Assembly: GCF_029510815.1 (NCBI RefSeq)
Contig: NZ_CP120360.1
Span: forward strand, 1,302,001 to 1,366,000
DNA from: Janibacter sp. DB-40
GTDB taxonomy: Bacteria; Actinomycetota; Actinomycetes; Actinomycetales; Dermatophilaceae
Reading direction: 5' to 3'
Length of the DNA: 64,000 nt
Shown here: in pieces, positions 17,626-26,382 of the stretch
Numbering within the stretch: the stretch's first letter is position 1
Layout: every line of letters begins with the position of its first letter
Notes under the pieces: generated by a model
Database searches by the model: none
The model's input: the letters and a program-made list of their open reading frames with translations, nothing else
What the model was told of the DNA's origin: nothing
Made by a program: the position numbers and the translations under genes

Positions 17626-18624
17626 TCAGCTGTAGCGCCAGACCCCGTCGACCTCGACCTCTCGGACCCGCTCCTGGGCGACGAGCACCTGCAGGTGTGC
17701 GAGGGTCTCGGTGGTGGCAAGCATCTGGTTCATCGGGTCCAGCTCCGACAGGTGCCGCTCGTGACGCGTCCAGCGCAGGGACTCGGTGACCGCGAAGCCG
17801 GACGAGGCGCCGGCGCGCACGGCGGTCTCGGTCTGGGCCAGACGCCTCTCGTGGTGGGCCAGCAGCTCCTCGACACGGGCGTGCAGCCCACCCCCGGCCG
17901 GGCCGTGCGCCGGCAGCAGCAGACGGTCGCGCTCGAGGAGCATGTCGGCCAGTGACCCGAGGTAGTCCGCGAGGGGTGTCCTCACGGGCCTGGCCTGGAA
18001 GCCGATCGAGGGCGTGATGTGCGGCAGTACGTGGTCCCCGGCGAAGACGAGGTCCGACTCGTCGTCGAAGAAGACCACGTGCCCCTGCGTGTGACCCGGC
18101 GTCGCCCGCACCCGGAGCGAACGGCCTGCTGCTGCAACGCACTCCTCGTCGCGCAGCCAGCGGTCCGGATCGCGGTAGCCGGCGAGGTCGACCGGGTCCA
18201 CCGGCAGGGCCGCCAGGCCCTCGATCACGCTCGTGGCGTCCGCGGCGAGGAGGAGGGCATCCGCCCCGGTGAATGCTCCGTCACTCGCGCGGATCGCCTC
18301 GAGCTGCTCGGCCTCCCCCTCGCCCAGACCGACGACCAGGTCCGCACGTCGTCGCAGACCGAGCGCCATCGTGTAGTGGTCGCGGTGGTGGTGCGTCACG
18401 AGGCACTGGTCGAAGTCCTGCGTCGCCAGCCCCAGCTCCCCGAGAGCGTCCTCCAGCGCACGCCGGGCGACGTCGATCTCCCACCCACCGTCGATGAGGG
18501 TGTGCGAGTCCTCACCGATGACGGCGTAGACGTTGACCGCCTTCAGGCCGTCCATCGGCAGTGGAAGGGGGATCCGGTGCACTCCCGGCGCGACCTCCTC
18601 GGGTCCCGGCCTCGTCCAGCCCAT
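17626..18624 (-). CDS. MBL-fold metallo-hydrolase
   Basis: 332-residue metallo-beta-lactamase-fold hydrolase. THHHRDHY is the zinc-binding HxHxDH motif, TPGHTQGHV and VFAGDHVLP supply further metal ligands, and LPAHGP the last His. A C-terminal helical region (after HGPAGGGL) resembles MBL proteins of the LACTB2/glyoxalase II-like group. ATG 18624 follows GAAGGGAGAACG. Substrate unknown; divergent from the next hydrolase. Confidence 0.87.
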   Translation of the reverse strand: MGWTRPGPEEVAPGVHRIPLPLPMDGLKAVNVYAVIGEDSHTLIDGGWEIDVARRALEDALGELGLATQDFDQCLVTHHHRDHYTMALGLRRRADLVVGLGEGEAEQLEAIRASDGAFTGADALLLAADATSVIEGLAALPVDPVDLAGYRDPDRWLRDEECVAAAGRSLRVRATPGHTQGHVVFFDDESDLVFAGDHVLPHITPSIGFQARPVRTPLADYLGSLADMLLERDRLLLPAHGPAGGGLHARVEELLAHHERRLAQTETAVRAGASSGFAVTESLRWTRHERHLSELDPMNQMLATTETLAHLQVLVAQERVREVEVDGVWRYS

Positions 18625-18710
18625 CGTTCTCCCTTCGTCGCGGTTGCCCGCCACCGTAGCCGTGCGCTCGGCGAGCGCCCTCCCCGCTCCCGCGGGCGTG
18701 ACAGACTCAC

Positions 18711-19358
18711 GTGGTGACCACGTGGCACGACCCCGACAACCTCATGGCCGCGATCCGACAGGGCCGCGTGCGCGTGGGGCCGCACGCCCAGGCAGTGGCG
18801 CTCATCCTGCACGGGGGTCGTGCCGTCGAGCCGCGACCGCGTCGCTCGCGCGACGTCTCCTACCTGCGGATGCTGCCCTTCGCGCCCGCGGTGTGGCGGG
18901 CCTCGCGAGGACGGGTCGCGCCGGTCCTCGTGCACAACCAGGAGGGAGGCTGGATCGCCCCCACCGGGAGCGGCCTGGCCCAGACCCGCGAGCTGGTGCG
19001 GCGTCTGGCCCACGAGCACGGACTGCCGGTCGTGCTCCTGGGCCACTCCAGCGGCGGATGGGCGGCGCTGCGGTGCGGTGACGAGGAGGCGGTCGCCGGC
19101 AGCGTGGCACTCGCTCCGTGGATCGGCGAGGAGGACCCCGACGACCACCTGCGGGAGAAGGTCGTGCGGGTCGTCCACGGTGAGGCGGACACGGTGTGCA
19201 GCCCGCAGCGGTCACGCGACTTCATCGAGCGGCTGCGCTCCGCCGGCGCTGACGCGACGTACCAGGGGCTGCCGGGTGGACACGCCCTCCTCGAGCGTCC
19301 GCGGCGGTGGCACGTCCTCGCTGCGCGGGCCGTCGTGGAGGTCGCGGCGCGCGGCTGA
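18711..19358 (+). CDS. Small alpha/beta hydrolase
   Basis: 215-residue alpha/beta-hydrolase-fold protein with nucleophile motif GHSSGGWAA, an acid in VHGEADTVC and the C-terminal GGHALLE histidine. The N-terminal ALILHGGR is the oxyanion strand. Starts at GTG 18711 or 18714; no ribosome site is visible and the message may be leaderless. Dienelactone hydrolase-like or esterase; substrate unknown. Confidence 0.78.
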   Translation: MVTTWHDPDNLMAAIRQGRVRVGPHAQAVALILHGGRAVEPRPRRSRDVSYLRMLPFAPAVWRASRGRVAPVLVHNQEGGWIAPTGSGLAQTRELVRRLAHEHGLPVVLLGHSSGGWAALRCGDEEAVAGSVALAPWIGEEDPDDHLREKVVRVVHGEADTVCSPQRSRDFIERLRSAGADATYQGLPGGHALLERPRRWHVLAARAVVEVAARG

Positions 19359-19382
19359 GCGTCGACCGGTGGTCGCGGCAGG

Positions 19383-20183
19383 TCAGGGGCGCTTCGGCGG
19401 CAGCGGGACGAACATCGAGGTGCGCTCCGCGTACTCCGGGTAGCCGGGCCGGTCGGCCATCCGCCGCTCGAGCAGGCGGGCGCCGGTGGCGAAGGCGAGG
19501 ACGTAGGTCATGGCCACCGGCGAGAGCACGGTGAGCACGCCCGGCCACGCCTCGGCGGCAATGAGCCACAGGCCCCACCACACGCAGGCGTCACCGAAGT
19601 AGTTCGGGTGCCGCGTCCACGCCCACAGACCGCGGTCCATGACCGTGCCCCTGGTGGTCGGGTCGGCCTTGAAGGCCTTGAGCTGGGCATCGCCGATCGC
19701 CTCGAAGAGGAGGCCGACGAGCCACACGAGCGTCCCGAGCGCTGCGATGGGACCCAAGGGCTCGTCGGTCGTCCCGGCCACCATGAGCGGCAGGGCGACG
19801 AACCACGCCACCACGCCCTGCGTGAGGAAGACCTTGCGCACCGCCACGGCGAAACGGCGCTCGGGCGGGACGTCCTCCAGGAGCTCCGCGTAGCGCGGAT
19901 CCTCACCGGCGCCGCGCAGACGACCGACGAGGTGCCACGCGAGACGCCCACCCCACACCGTGGTGAGCCCGGCGAGCAACCAGGAGCGGGTGCTCCCGTC
20001 GCCCGTGACCACGCTCGCCCAGGCGATGAGGACGAAGAGGAGCGGCCACGTCGCATCGACCACCGCGAAGCGGCGCTGGCGCCGCGCGACCCCCGCGGTG
20101 ACCACGAGCGCGGCGGCGACGACGCCGATTCCCGCCAGCCCGACGACGCCGAGCCGGATCATGGCGACGACGAGGTAGCTCAC
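19383..20183 (-). CDS. DUF1295 membrane protein (steroid 5-alpha-reductase-like fold)
   Basis: 266 residues, about six or seven helices, with the family hallmarks GLWAWTRHPNYFGD and YVLAFATGARLLERRM near the C terminus; the HPNYFG region is the NAD(P)H/isoprenoid-reductase-like signature. GTG start at 20183 overlaps the asparaginase stop by 4 bp, so it is the last gene of a three-gene run (hydrolase, asparaginase, DUF1295). Reductase of an unknown lipid is the family-level guess. Confidence 0.88.
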   Translation of the reverse strand: MSYLVVAMIRLGVVGLAGIGVVAAALVVTAGVARRQRRFAVVDATWPLLFVLIAWASVVTGDGSTRSWLLAGLTTVWGGRLAWHLVGRLRGAGEDPRYAELLEDVPPERRFAVAVRKVFLTQGVVAWFVALPLMVAGTTDEPLGPIAALGTLVWLVGLLFEAIGDAQLKAFKADPTTRGTVMDRGLWAWTRHPNYFGDACVWWGLWLIAAEAWPGVLTVLSPVAMTYVLAFATGARLLERRMADRPGYPEYAERTSMFVPLPPKRP

Positions 20184-21193
20184 GACGACGTCTCGGGTCG
20201 GACGGCTCCCCGGTCCGCGAACTCCTCCCTGACCTCCCCGAGCCCGACACCTCGTCGAAGCAGCTCGGCCAGCAGGACCCGGGCCTTGCGCGGGTGCAAC
20301 CAGCCGGCCGGGACGACCCCGCGGGCGAGCAGGTCGACCTCGGAGCCGGCGTAGCCGTAGCTGGACCGGTGCGTGGGGCCATCGCCCGCGCGGGTCGCCA
20401 TGACGACGACCACGTCCGCGTCGATGGCGCGCTGGACCGCGTCGACCATGCGCTCCGGGACGTGGCCGACACCGAAGCCGGCGATGACGACGCCGCCGTG
20501 ACCCGCCTGCACGACGAGGTCGAGCACGTCACCGGTGTCGTCCAGGTGGGTCTCCAGCAGTGCGACCGAAGGGGGAGTGCCCCCCTTCGTCATGGGCAGT
20601 GCGGGTCGTCGGACCCCGGCGGGGCGCAGGTGCAGCCGCTCCTCCTCGAGGAACCCGAGCGGCCCGAAGGGCCGGGAGACGAAGGCGTCCGGGTGGCTGC
20701 TGCGCCCCTTGAGGACCTCCACGGCGGTGTGGACCGTGTCGCCCATGACGACGAGCACGCCGCGGTCACGAGCCTCCTGCGAGGAGGCGGTGAGCACCGC
20801 GGCGAGCAGGTTGGCCGGCCCGTCGGCCCCGGGCGTGGTGGGAGGACGCATCGCACCGGTGACGACCAGCGGCTCTGGGCGGTCCCAGTGCAGGTCCAGC
20901 CAGTAGGACGTCTCCTCGATCGAGTCCGTCCCCTGCGTGACGACGATGCCGGAGGCCCCCGCCGCCACCCGGTCGTCCGCCCACTCGATCACCGAGGTCA
21001 GGTCGGCGGAGGTGACCGAGGCGCTCGGCCAGGTGGCCAGTGTCGTCGCCGTGATGTCGGCGACCTCGCCGAGCCGGGGGACCGCCCCGATGAGGTCGTC
21101 AGCCGCAAGGGTGGGGGTGACACCGCGCCCGCTCTCCGACGTCATGGCGATCGTGCCGCCGAGTGCGGCCACGCCGATGCGGGGTGCGTTCAC
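20180..21193 (-). CDS. Asparaginase (type I/II L-asparaginase family)
   Basis: 337 residues. The N-terminal LGGTIAM with nucleophilic Thr14 and VTQGTDSIEETSYW with the second catalytic Thr-Asp are clear; C-terminal TRAGDGPTHRSSYGYAGSE is typical. Hydrolyses L-asparagine to aspartate and ammonia. GTG at 21193 overlaps the upstream hydrolase stop by 4 bp. A variable loop (MTKGGTPPS) is encoded by a CGAAGGGGG/CCCCCTTCG hairpin at 20567-20589. Confidence 0.9.
   Translation of the reverse strand: MNAPRIGVAALGGTIAMTSESGRGVTPTLAADDLIGAVPRLGEVADITATTLATWPSASVTSADLTSVIEWADDRVAAGASGIVVTQGTDSIEETSYWLDLHWDRPEPLVVTGAMRPPTTPGADGPANLLAAVLTASSQEARDRGVLVVMGDTVHTAVEVLKGRSSHPDAFVSRPFGPLGFLEEERLHLRPAGVRRPALPMTKGGTPPSVALLETHLDDTGDVLDLVVQAGHGGVVIAGFGVGHVPERMVDAVQRAIDADVVVVMATRAGDGPTHRSSYGYAGSEVDLLARGVVPAGWLHPRKARVLLAELLRRGVGLGEVREEFADRGAVRPETSS
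20567..20589. repeat. Inverted pair of the CGAAGGGGG word inside the asparaginase gene
   Basis: Nine-base perfect arms CGAAGGGGG and CCCCCTTCG around a 5-base loop, within coding sequence for a surface-type loop. Same layout as the paired word in the terminator at 42711. Confidence 0.85.
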
Positions 21194-21954
21194 GCGTCGC
21201 TCGACGACAGGGTCGACTCGATCGCCGCCACCAACGACACCGGCGTCTCGAACATCGCGTAGTGGCCGGCGTTGGGGATGACCGTCAGCTCGCAGCCGGG
21301 CAGCTGCTCCAGCCAGGTCGCCCGCATCGTCTCCTCGCCGAGGGCGGGGTCGTGCTCGCCGACGACGGCGTGGACCGGCACGCTGACCGCGGGCAGGTCG
21401 GCGACGAAGTCGGCGCCCGTCCACGCCTTCAGGTACCCGGCCACTGCCTCCGGCCGGGAGTGCTTCGCGGAGTAGGCGACCATGCTCTGGATCCAGCTCC
21501 TGGGCTGACGGTTGCCGGTCGTGAAGTCGATGATCGCGTAACGGTTGGCGTGGTCCTGTGCCGCGCCGTCGAAGAGGGCATGCGAATCCGCATCGAGTGG
21601 CACGCCGGAGGCCGGGACGGGACTGATGCCCACCAGGGCGGTGACCCGTCCGGGGTCACGGCTGAAGGCACGCAGCGCCATGGCCCCGCCCATCGAGTGA
21701 CCGACCAGCGCGAACCGCTGCCAGCCGAGGTCGTCGGCGAGGGCGAAGACGTCGTCGGCGACCTCGTCCAGGGTGTAGCTGCTCTCGACGTCGGCACGCG
21801 ACCCGTAGCCACGCAGGTCGAAGAAGGCGACGCTGTACGCCTCGGTGTCCACGAGGTCCGGCAGCAGCCCCCAGCCGTCCTCCCCGCCGAACCAGCCGTG
21901 CACCGTGATGACCTTGGTCGGGCCCTCGCCCACGAGCGTGTGCTTGATCGTCAT
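21190..21954 (-). CDS. Alpha/beta hydrolase
   Basis: 254-residue alpha/beta-fold hydrolase: VHGWFGGEDGW oxyanion region, VGHSMGGAMALRA nucleophile elbow, VGEHDPALG acid and NAGHYAMFE histidine. First gene of the hydrolase-asparaginase-DUF1295 run. ATG 21954 follows GAAGGGGAAGAGATCG. Substrate unknown. Confidence 0.87.
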   Translation of the reverse strand: MTIKHTLVGEGPTKVITVHGWFGGEDGWGLLPDLVDTEAYSVAFFDLRGYGSRADVESSYTLDEVADDVFALADDLGWQRFALVGHSMGGAMALRAFSRDPGRVTALVGISPVPASGVPLDADSHALFDGAAQDHANRYAIIDFTTGNRQPRSWIQSMVAYSAKHSRPEAVAGYLKAWTGADFVADLPAVSVPVHAVVGEHDPALGEETMRATWLEQLPGCELTVIPNAGHYAMFETPVSLVAAIESTLSSSDA

Positions 21955-22049
21955 CGATCTCTTCCCCTTCGCATCCCTGTCGACCGCAGCGGGCGCGGCG
22001 CTCGCTGCTCCGTCTTGGCGGTGGGGAGTCTATGGCTGGGGTGGGACAG

Positions 22050-22086
22050 GGCGAAGGGAGCGGGAGACCCTCCCGCTCCCTTCGCC
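22050..22086. terminator. Perfect 17-bp hairpin in a divergent intergenic region
   Basis: Arms GGCGAAGGGAGCGGGAG and CTCCCGCTCCCTTCGCC with loop ACC. It has terminator form and includes the CGAAGGG word in both arms, but it lies between two divergent genes rather than at a 3' end. Confidence 0.7.
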
Positions 22087-22120
22087 ATCCGTGGGGTCCG
22101 GTCGGCGAGCTCCACGCTCG

Positions 22121-22164
22121 GTGGTTGAGGTGTGAGTTCGCTCGGCGAGCGAGCCTCGAAACCA
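22121..22164. repeat. REP-like hairpin repeat, GGTGGTT subtype
   Basis: GGTGGTTGAGG, then a variable inner stem (TTCGCTC/GAGCGA), then CCTCGAAACCA. Same family as the copies at 42754 and 46007-46207. Confidence 0.8.
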
Positions 22165-22207
22165 TGCCCCGGGCTGGGTTGTCGGTGGTCGCTGGCAGAG
22201 TCTCTTC

Positions 22208-23527
22208 ATGGCGATGACAGCGCAGTGGGACGAGGGCTACGGGACTGCTCCCGGCCTGCGTGACGCGCTGCGCTCGTTGACGCAGGGCGCTGGTGGTGGC
22301 GGGGAGCTGTGGCGTCTGGGGGACGCGGAGGTCACGGACGCGTTGGCCGTGGTCGGGCAGGCACGCGCCCTGCTGGAGGTCGCCGAGGTCGACCTGGTCC
22401 GCGAAGGCCTGCAGCGGGGGTTGCCGGGGGAGTCGGCGTGGTCGCCGGCGGACTGGGTCACCCGCGCCGAGGGCCAGCGGGCGCCGGACCCGGGGGTGCG
22501 GCACACCGCGTCGGTGGTCCGGGTCGCGCAGGCCGGCACCCGGATGGCTGGCCCATCGGCGCTGAAGGCCACAGATGCCGTCAACGACCTGAGAGGAGCC
22601 TTCGAGGCCGGGGAGCTCCCGTTGGGCAAGGCCGACCAGCTCGCGCGCTTCCATGCGCAGGTCGCGCCGGTCGCGGACGAGGACCTGCTTGAGGCCGAGA
22701 TGACGATCCTCGTGCAGGGCGCCAAGGACGATGTCGTCGAGACCGGTCCGCAGGGGCGACGCCGTGAGCGGGTGCGGGGCCTGGACGAGAAGGAGCTGGC
22801 GGTGGCGATCACCCGCACGGGGCGGTTGCTGAAGCCGGAGAAGGAGAGCGAGGACGAGGACCGCCGCGCCAAGCGCGGCCGCTCGTTGACCAAGAGCCAG
22901 GGCCCGGCCGGCATGTCGCTGTATCGGGTGGTGCTCGACCCCGAGGGCGCCGCGGTCCTCGACGCGGCCCTGGCCGCCCTGTCGGGACCGGTCAAGGGAC
23001 CCGACGGTGCACCCGACGAGCGGCCCGCGGCCCAGCGCCGGGCGGACGCGCTGGTGGAGATCATCCGCCGCGGGGTCGCCTCCCCGGGGGCGGAGCCGAC
23101 GTGCGAGAAGGCGCAGGTGGTGGTCACCATCGGCCTGGACGACCTGCGCGAGGGCACCCACGGCGCGGGGGTGACCGCGACCGGGCAGGTGCTGGCCCCG
23201 TCGGTGGTGCGCAAGCTGGCCTGCGACGCGGGGATCGTCCCGGTCGTGCTCGGCGGCGACAGCGAGATCCTGGACCTGGGCCGCTCGGCGCGCTGGTTCA
23301 CCCCCGGTCAGAAACGCGCCCTGTGGCTGCGGGACGGCGGCTGCACGTATCCCGGGTGCACCATGCCCCCGCAGTGGTGCGACGCCCACCACGTGGCCTG
23401 GTGGTCCCGCGGCGGGACCACCGACATCGACAACGCCGCCCTGCTGTGCCAACGCCACCACACCAGGGTCCACACCCTCGACCTGCGAGCGAGCATCACC
23501 CCCACCGGCGTGACCTGGCACCTGTAG
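22208..23527 (+). CDS. DUF222/HNH endonuclease domain protein (13E12 family)
   Basis: 439 residues. The N-terminal two thirds form the DUF222 region common in actinobacterial 13E12-type proteins; the C terminus is an HNH nuclease with DGGCTYPGCTMPPQWCDAH, HVAWWSRGGTTDIDN and CQRHHTRVH, including paired Cys ligands and catalytic His. Such genes are often multicopy and sit beside repeats; one hairpin repeat lies 45 bp upstream. Target and role unknown. ATG 22208 (MAMTAQ) has no strong ribosome site; ATG 22214 is an alternative. Confidence 0.88.
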   Translation: MAMTAQWDEGYGTAPGLRDALRSLTQGAGGGGELWRLGDAEVTDALAVVGQARALLEVAEVDLVREGLQRGLPGESAWSPADWVTRAEGQRAPDPGVRHTASVVRVAQAGTRMAGPSALKATDAVNDLRGAFEAGELPLGKADQLARFHAQVAPVADEDLLEAEMTILVQGAKDDVVETGPQGRRRERVRGLDEKELAVAITRTGRLLKPEKESEDEDRRAKRGRSLTKSQGPAGMSLYRVVLDPEGAAVLDAALAALSGPVKGPDGAPDERPAAQRRADALVEIIRRGVASPGAEPTCEKAQVVVTIGLDDLREGTHGAGVTATGQVLAPSVVRKLACDAGIVPVVLGGDSEILDLGRSARWFTPGQKRALWLRDGGCTYPGCTMPPQWCDAHHVAWWSRGGTTDIDNAALLCQRHHTRVHTLDLRASITPTGVTWHL

Positions 23528-23541
23528 CGACCCCGCCCCAC

Positions 23542-23563
23542 AGCCCTTCCCCAAGGAAGGGCT
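23542..23563 (+). terminator. Hairpin after the HNH gene
   Basis: AGCCCTTCC and GGAAGGGCT arms with loop CCAA, 15 bp past the stop codon; no clear T-run. Probable terminator. Confidence 0.6.
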
Positions 23564-23703
23564 CGAAGGCATGCCCTGGGCGGGGCGTGGTCCGGTGCCT
23601 CCAAGGGGGATCGTGGGGCGGGTGCCTGCACGGGCGGGGTCGCGACGCCGGTGTCTGCACGGCGGGTCGGGGGGCCCAGGAGGGAGCATCCGTGCAGCGG
23701 GTC

Positions 23704-24429
23704 CTACGAGGGAAGCAGTCGTGACGCGAGCCAGTCCGTCGTGACCGGCCACGCACGTGCGGATGCCTCCGCGTGGTGGAAGGCAGGTGACGGGTTGTCG
23801 AAGGCGTGGCCCGCGCCGTCGTAACGGCAGAAGGTCGCGTCCTCGGCAGCCGTGACGGCCTGCTCCACGGCGTCGACGCCCTCGGCCGGGATGAACTGGT
23901 CGGCATTGCCCCAGTGGTGCAGCTGGGGTGACCGGATGCGGTCCGCGATGTCCAGCAGGGTCGGGATCTGCGAGCCGTAGTAGGCGACCAACGCATCGGG
24001 CGCTTCGCCCTGGTCGGCCAGCTGCGCGGCGGCTGCCCACGCCAGACCACCACCGAAGCAGAAGCCCACCAGCCCGGTCCGGCCGACCACCTCGGGCCGC
24101 TGCTTCAGGTGCCGGGTCGCTGCGACCGCGTCGGCGACGGTCTGGTCCCAGTCGAGCCGACCGGCGGCTCCCATGGCTTCCTCGAGTCCGTCCATCGCCT
24201 CGCTGATGACCGGGCTACCCAGGCGCCAGTAGGACTCCGGAACCAGGACGACGTATCCCAGGTCGGCGAGATCACGCGCCCGTGAGCGGATGTACTCGGT
24301 GACGCCGAAGATCTCCTGGAAGAGCACGATCCCCGGGCCGCTCCCGGCCGCAGGCAGGAAGAGCTGGACGGGCAGACCCCCGTCCTCGACGGTGACGGTG
24401 GAGCGCTCGTCGGGCATGGTGTCGGTCAT
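23704..24429 (-). CDS. Dienelactone hydrolase family protein
   Basis: 241 residues. FQEIFGV (Glu39), GFCFGGGLAW with Cys124 nucleophile, GNADQFIP aspartate and DGAGHAFDN histidine give the Cys-Asp-His triad of carboxymethylenebutenolidase-type enzymes. ATG 24429 was chosen (MTDTMPDE); upstream codons run into the neighbour's duplicated tail. No chlorocatechol pathway genes are adjacent, so a different lactone or ester is likely. Confidence 0.88.
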   Translation of the reverse strand: MTDTMPDERSTVTVEDGGLPVQLFLPAAGSGPGIVLFQEIFGVTEYIRSRARDLADLGYVVLVPESYWRLGSPVISEAMDGLEEAMGAAGRLDWDQTVADAVAATRHLKQRPEVVGRTGLVGFCFGGGLAWAAAAQLADQGEAPDALVAYYGSQIPTLLDIADRIRSPQLHHWGNADQFIPAEGVDAVEQAVTAAEDATFCRYDGAGHAFDNPSPAFHHAEASARAWPVTTDWLASRLLPS

Positions 24430-24458
24430 GCCGGTCACCCTTCCACGAGTCCCGACAG

Positions 24459-24502
24459 GACGGCTAGAGCCGCTCGACGACGTGACGGCTAGAGTCGCTC
24501 GA
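24459..24502. repeat. 25-bp tandem duplication at the 3' end of the glycerate kinase gene
   Basis: GACGGCTAGAGCCGCTCGA at 24459 recurs at 24484 with one change; the second copy holds the kinase stop and last codons (E-R-L), so the gene tail has been copied once downstream. Confidence 0.75.
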
Positions 24503-25556
24503 TCTCCTGCTCGACCACGCGTTGGATGCACTGTGCCGTCCGATCCCACGACGCGTCCGCCCCGAAGCGCTCACTGAGGTCGACGGCCGTCACCCGGGCG
24601 GGCAGGTCGGGGACGTCTGCCCGGATGGTGCCGGCGATGATGATCACCGGGAGGTCGTGGGGGAGCGCGGCCTCCACGACGCCACCGACGACCTTGCCGT
24701 TGAAGGACTCCGCGTCCAGGGCGCCCTCGCCGGTCACGACCACAGCGACTCGCCCGAGCGCGTCATCCAGACCGACTTGCTCGGCCACCAATCGGAGCCC
24801 CGGGAGGAGCTGCCCGCCGAGCACGAGCAGGCCGCCACCCAAACCACCGGCGGCACCACCGCCGGGTGCGGTCGCGAGGTCGACATCGTGGTCGGCCAAC
24901 CAGTTGTCGTAGCGGTCCTCGTAGTGGGCGCGCACCCGGTGCAGTCGGTCGGTGAGCTCGTCGACCTGGTCGGGGTCGGCGCCCTTCTGCGGACCGAAGG
25001 CCCGGGCTGCGTCGGTGAAGACCGTCTCGACGTCGCAGGCGACCAGCAGCTCGACGCCGCGGTCGACCGGTCGGTCGCCGCCCAGACGATCGACGACGGC
25101 CTCGACGGCCGCCAGCCCACCATCGGTCATGGCGGAGCCGCCCAGCCCGACGATGATGCGGCGCGCCCCGTCGAGGACGGCGTCGGCGATGAGCTCACCG
25201 GTGCCGCGGCTGGTGGCCGCCATCGGGTCGTTGTCCGAGCCGCCACCGGCCAGGTCCAGGCCCGAGGCGAGTGCGCTCTCGATGACGGCGACACCGTCCT
25301 CGTGGCGCCACCGCGCCTCCACCCCGCGGCCGTGCGGACCCGTCACCCGGCTCGTGCGGTTGGGACCGCCGAAGGCATCGAGCATGCCCTCCCCGCCGTC
25401 GGCCATCGGAGCGGCCACGACGTCCCAGCCCGACGCCTCGGCCGCCGCGGTGACCGCGGCGACCACCTCCGGCGCGGTCAGTGACCCGCGGAACTTGTCC
25501 GGCGCGGCGAGCAGTGTGCGACGGCCGGGTCGACCCCCTTCGTCCATGGCCGTCAT
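24489..25556 (-). CDS. glxK: Glycerate kinase (GlxK/GarK family)
   Basis: 355 residues of the type II glycerate kinase family: APDKFRGSLTAPEV at the N terminus, MADGGEGMLDAF, GLGGSAMTDGG and VTGEGALDAESFNGKV are the family motifs. Phosphorylates D-glycerate, usually to 2-phosphoglycerate. ATG 25556 overlaps the regulator stop as TGATG; a GTG one codon earlier is possible. Last gene of the acid-sugar operon and may handle glycerate from the same substrates. Confidence 0.92.
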   Translation of the reverse strand: MTAMDEGGRPGRRTLLAAPDKFRGSLTAPEVVAAVTAAAEASGWDVVAAPMADGGEGMLDAFGGPNRTSRVTGPHGRGVEARWRHEDGVAVIESALASGLDLAGGGSDNDPMAATSRGTGELIADAVLDGARRIIVGLGGSAMTDGGLAAVEAVVDRLGGDRPVDRGVELLVACDVETVFTDAARAFGPQKGADPDQVDELTDRLHRVRAHYEDRYDNWLADHDVDLATAPGGGAAGGLGGGLLVLGGQLLPGLRLVAEQVGLDDALGRVAVVVTGEGALDAESFNGKVVGGVVEAALPHDLPVIIIAGTIRADVPDLPARVTAVDLSERFGADASWDRTAQCIQRVVEQEIERL

Positions 25557-26353
25557 CACCCCTCCGTGCGGCCTGCGGCGAGCGGGAGCACGTCGACTCC
25601 GGCCTCACGGAAGGGCTGCAGACGGGTCTCGCTCGACTCGTCGGTGATGAGTGTCCAGCCGCGGGGCAAGGGGGCCCAGGCCGGCACCGCGCCCGGGGTC
25701 AGCTTGGCGGCGTGGGCGAGGACCACCGTGCGGCGGGCGTTGCGCGCGGCAACCTCCTTGGTCGCGGCCTCCTCGATGGTCGGCTCGCCGACACCCCGGT
25801 CGGGGTGGACGGCGTCGCAGCCGAGGAAGGCGATGTCCACCGCGAATCGCTCGAGGACGAGCTGCGTGATCGAGCCGGTCAGTCCGTGGCTGGAGGGCGA
25901 GACCGCGCCACCGACGACGATCACCTCGATCGGGCTGTCCGCGAGGGCCAGGGCGATCTCGACGCCCCGGGTGAGGACGGTCAGGTTCGTTCGGGTGCGC
26001 AGGTTCTCGACGAGGTGGGAGGTCGTGGACCCGGCGTCGACGAAGATCGTCGCCCCGTCCTCGACGAGCCCGGCCGCTGCCGCACCGATGCGCGCCTTGG
26101 CGGTCACCTCGAGGGTCATCCGCTCCTGCAGGAGCGTCTCCCGGAAAGGAGCGAAGGGCTGAGCACCGCCGTAGGTGCGGGCGATCACGCCCTCGGCCTC
26201 GAGTGAGGCGAGGTCGCGGCGCACCGTCGAATCGGAGACCGCCACCGCGACCGCGAGGTCCTCCACGCGGGTGACCCCCGAGTGCAGCAACCGGACGATC
26301 TCGCTCAGCCGCTGGCCACGGCCCCGGTGCATCCCGGCGCGGTGCTCGTTCAT
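25556..26353 (-). CDS. DeoR-family transcriptional regulator
   Basis: About 265 residues: N-terminal HTH with RLSEIVRLLHSGVTRVEDLA and SDSTVRRDLASLEAEGVI, then the DeoR C-terminal sugar-phosphate sensor domain with IFVDAGSTTSHLV, FLGCDAVHPDRGV and the ATKEVAARNARRTVVLAHAAK segment. ATG 26353 (MNEHRAG) is used; the longer open frame upstream is only the shadow of pdxA2. Lies inside the operon it likely controls; the palindrome at 30376 is a candidate site. Confidence 0.9.
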   Translation of the reverse strand: MNEHRAGMHRGRGQRLSEIVRLLHSGVTRVEDLAVAVAVSDSTVRRDLASLEAEGVIARTYGGAQPFAPFRETLLQERMTLEVTAKARIGAAAAGLVEDGATIFVDAGSTTSHLVENLRTRTNLTVLTRGVEIALALADSPIEVIVVGGAVSPSSHGLTGSITQLVLERFAVDIAFLGCDAVHPDRGVGEPTIEEAATKEVAARNARRTVVLAHAAKLTPGAVPAWAPLPRGWTLITDESSETRLQPFREAGVDVLPLAAGRTEG

Positions 26354-26382
26354 CTGGCTGCCTGACTGTCGTGGGGGGCCGG

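Noticed and set aside
21656..24040. 794-codon minus-strand frame
   Set aside because: Shadow of the HNH gene and its flanks; no recognisable domain.
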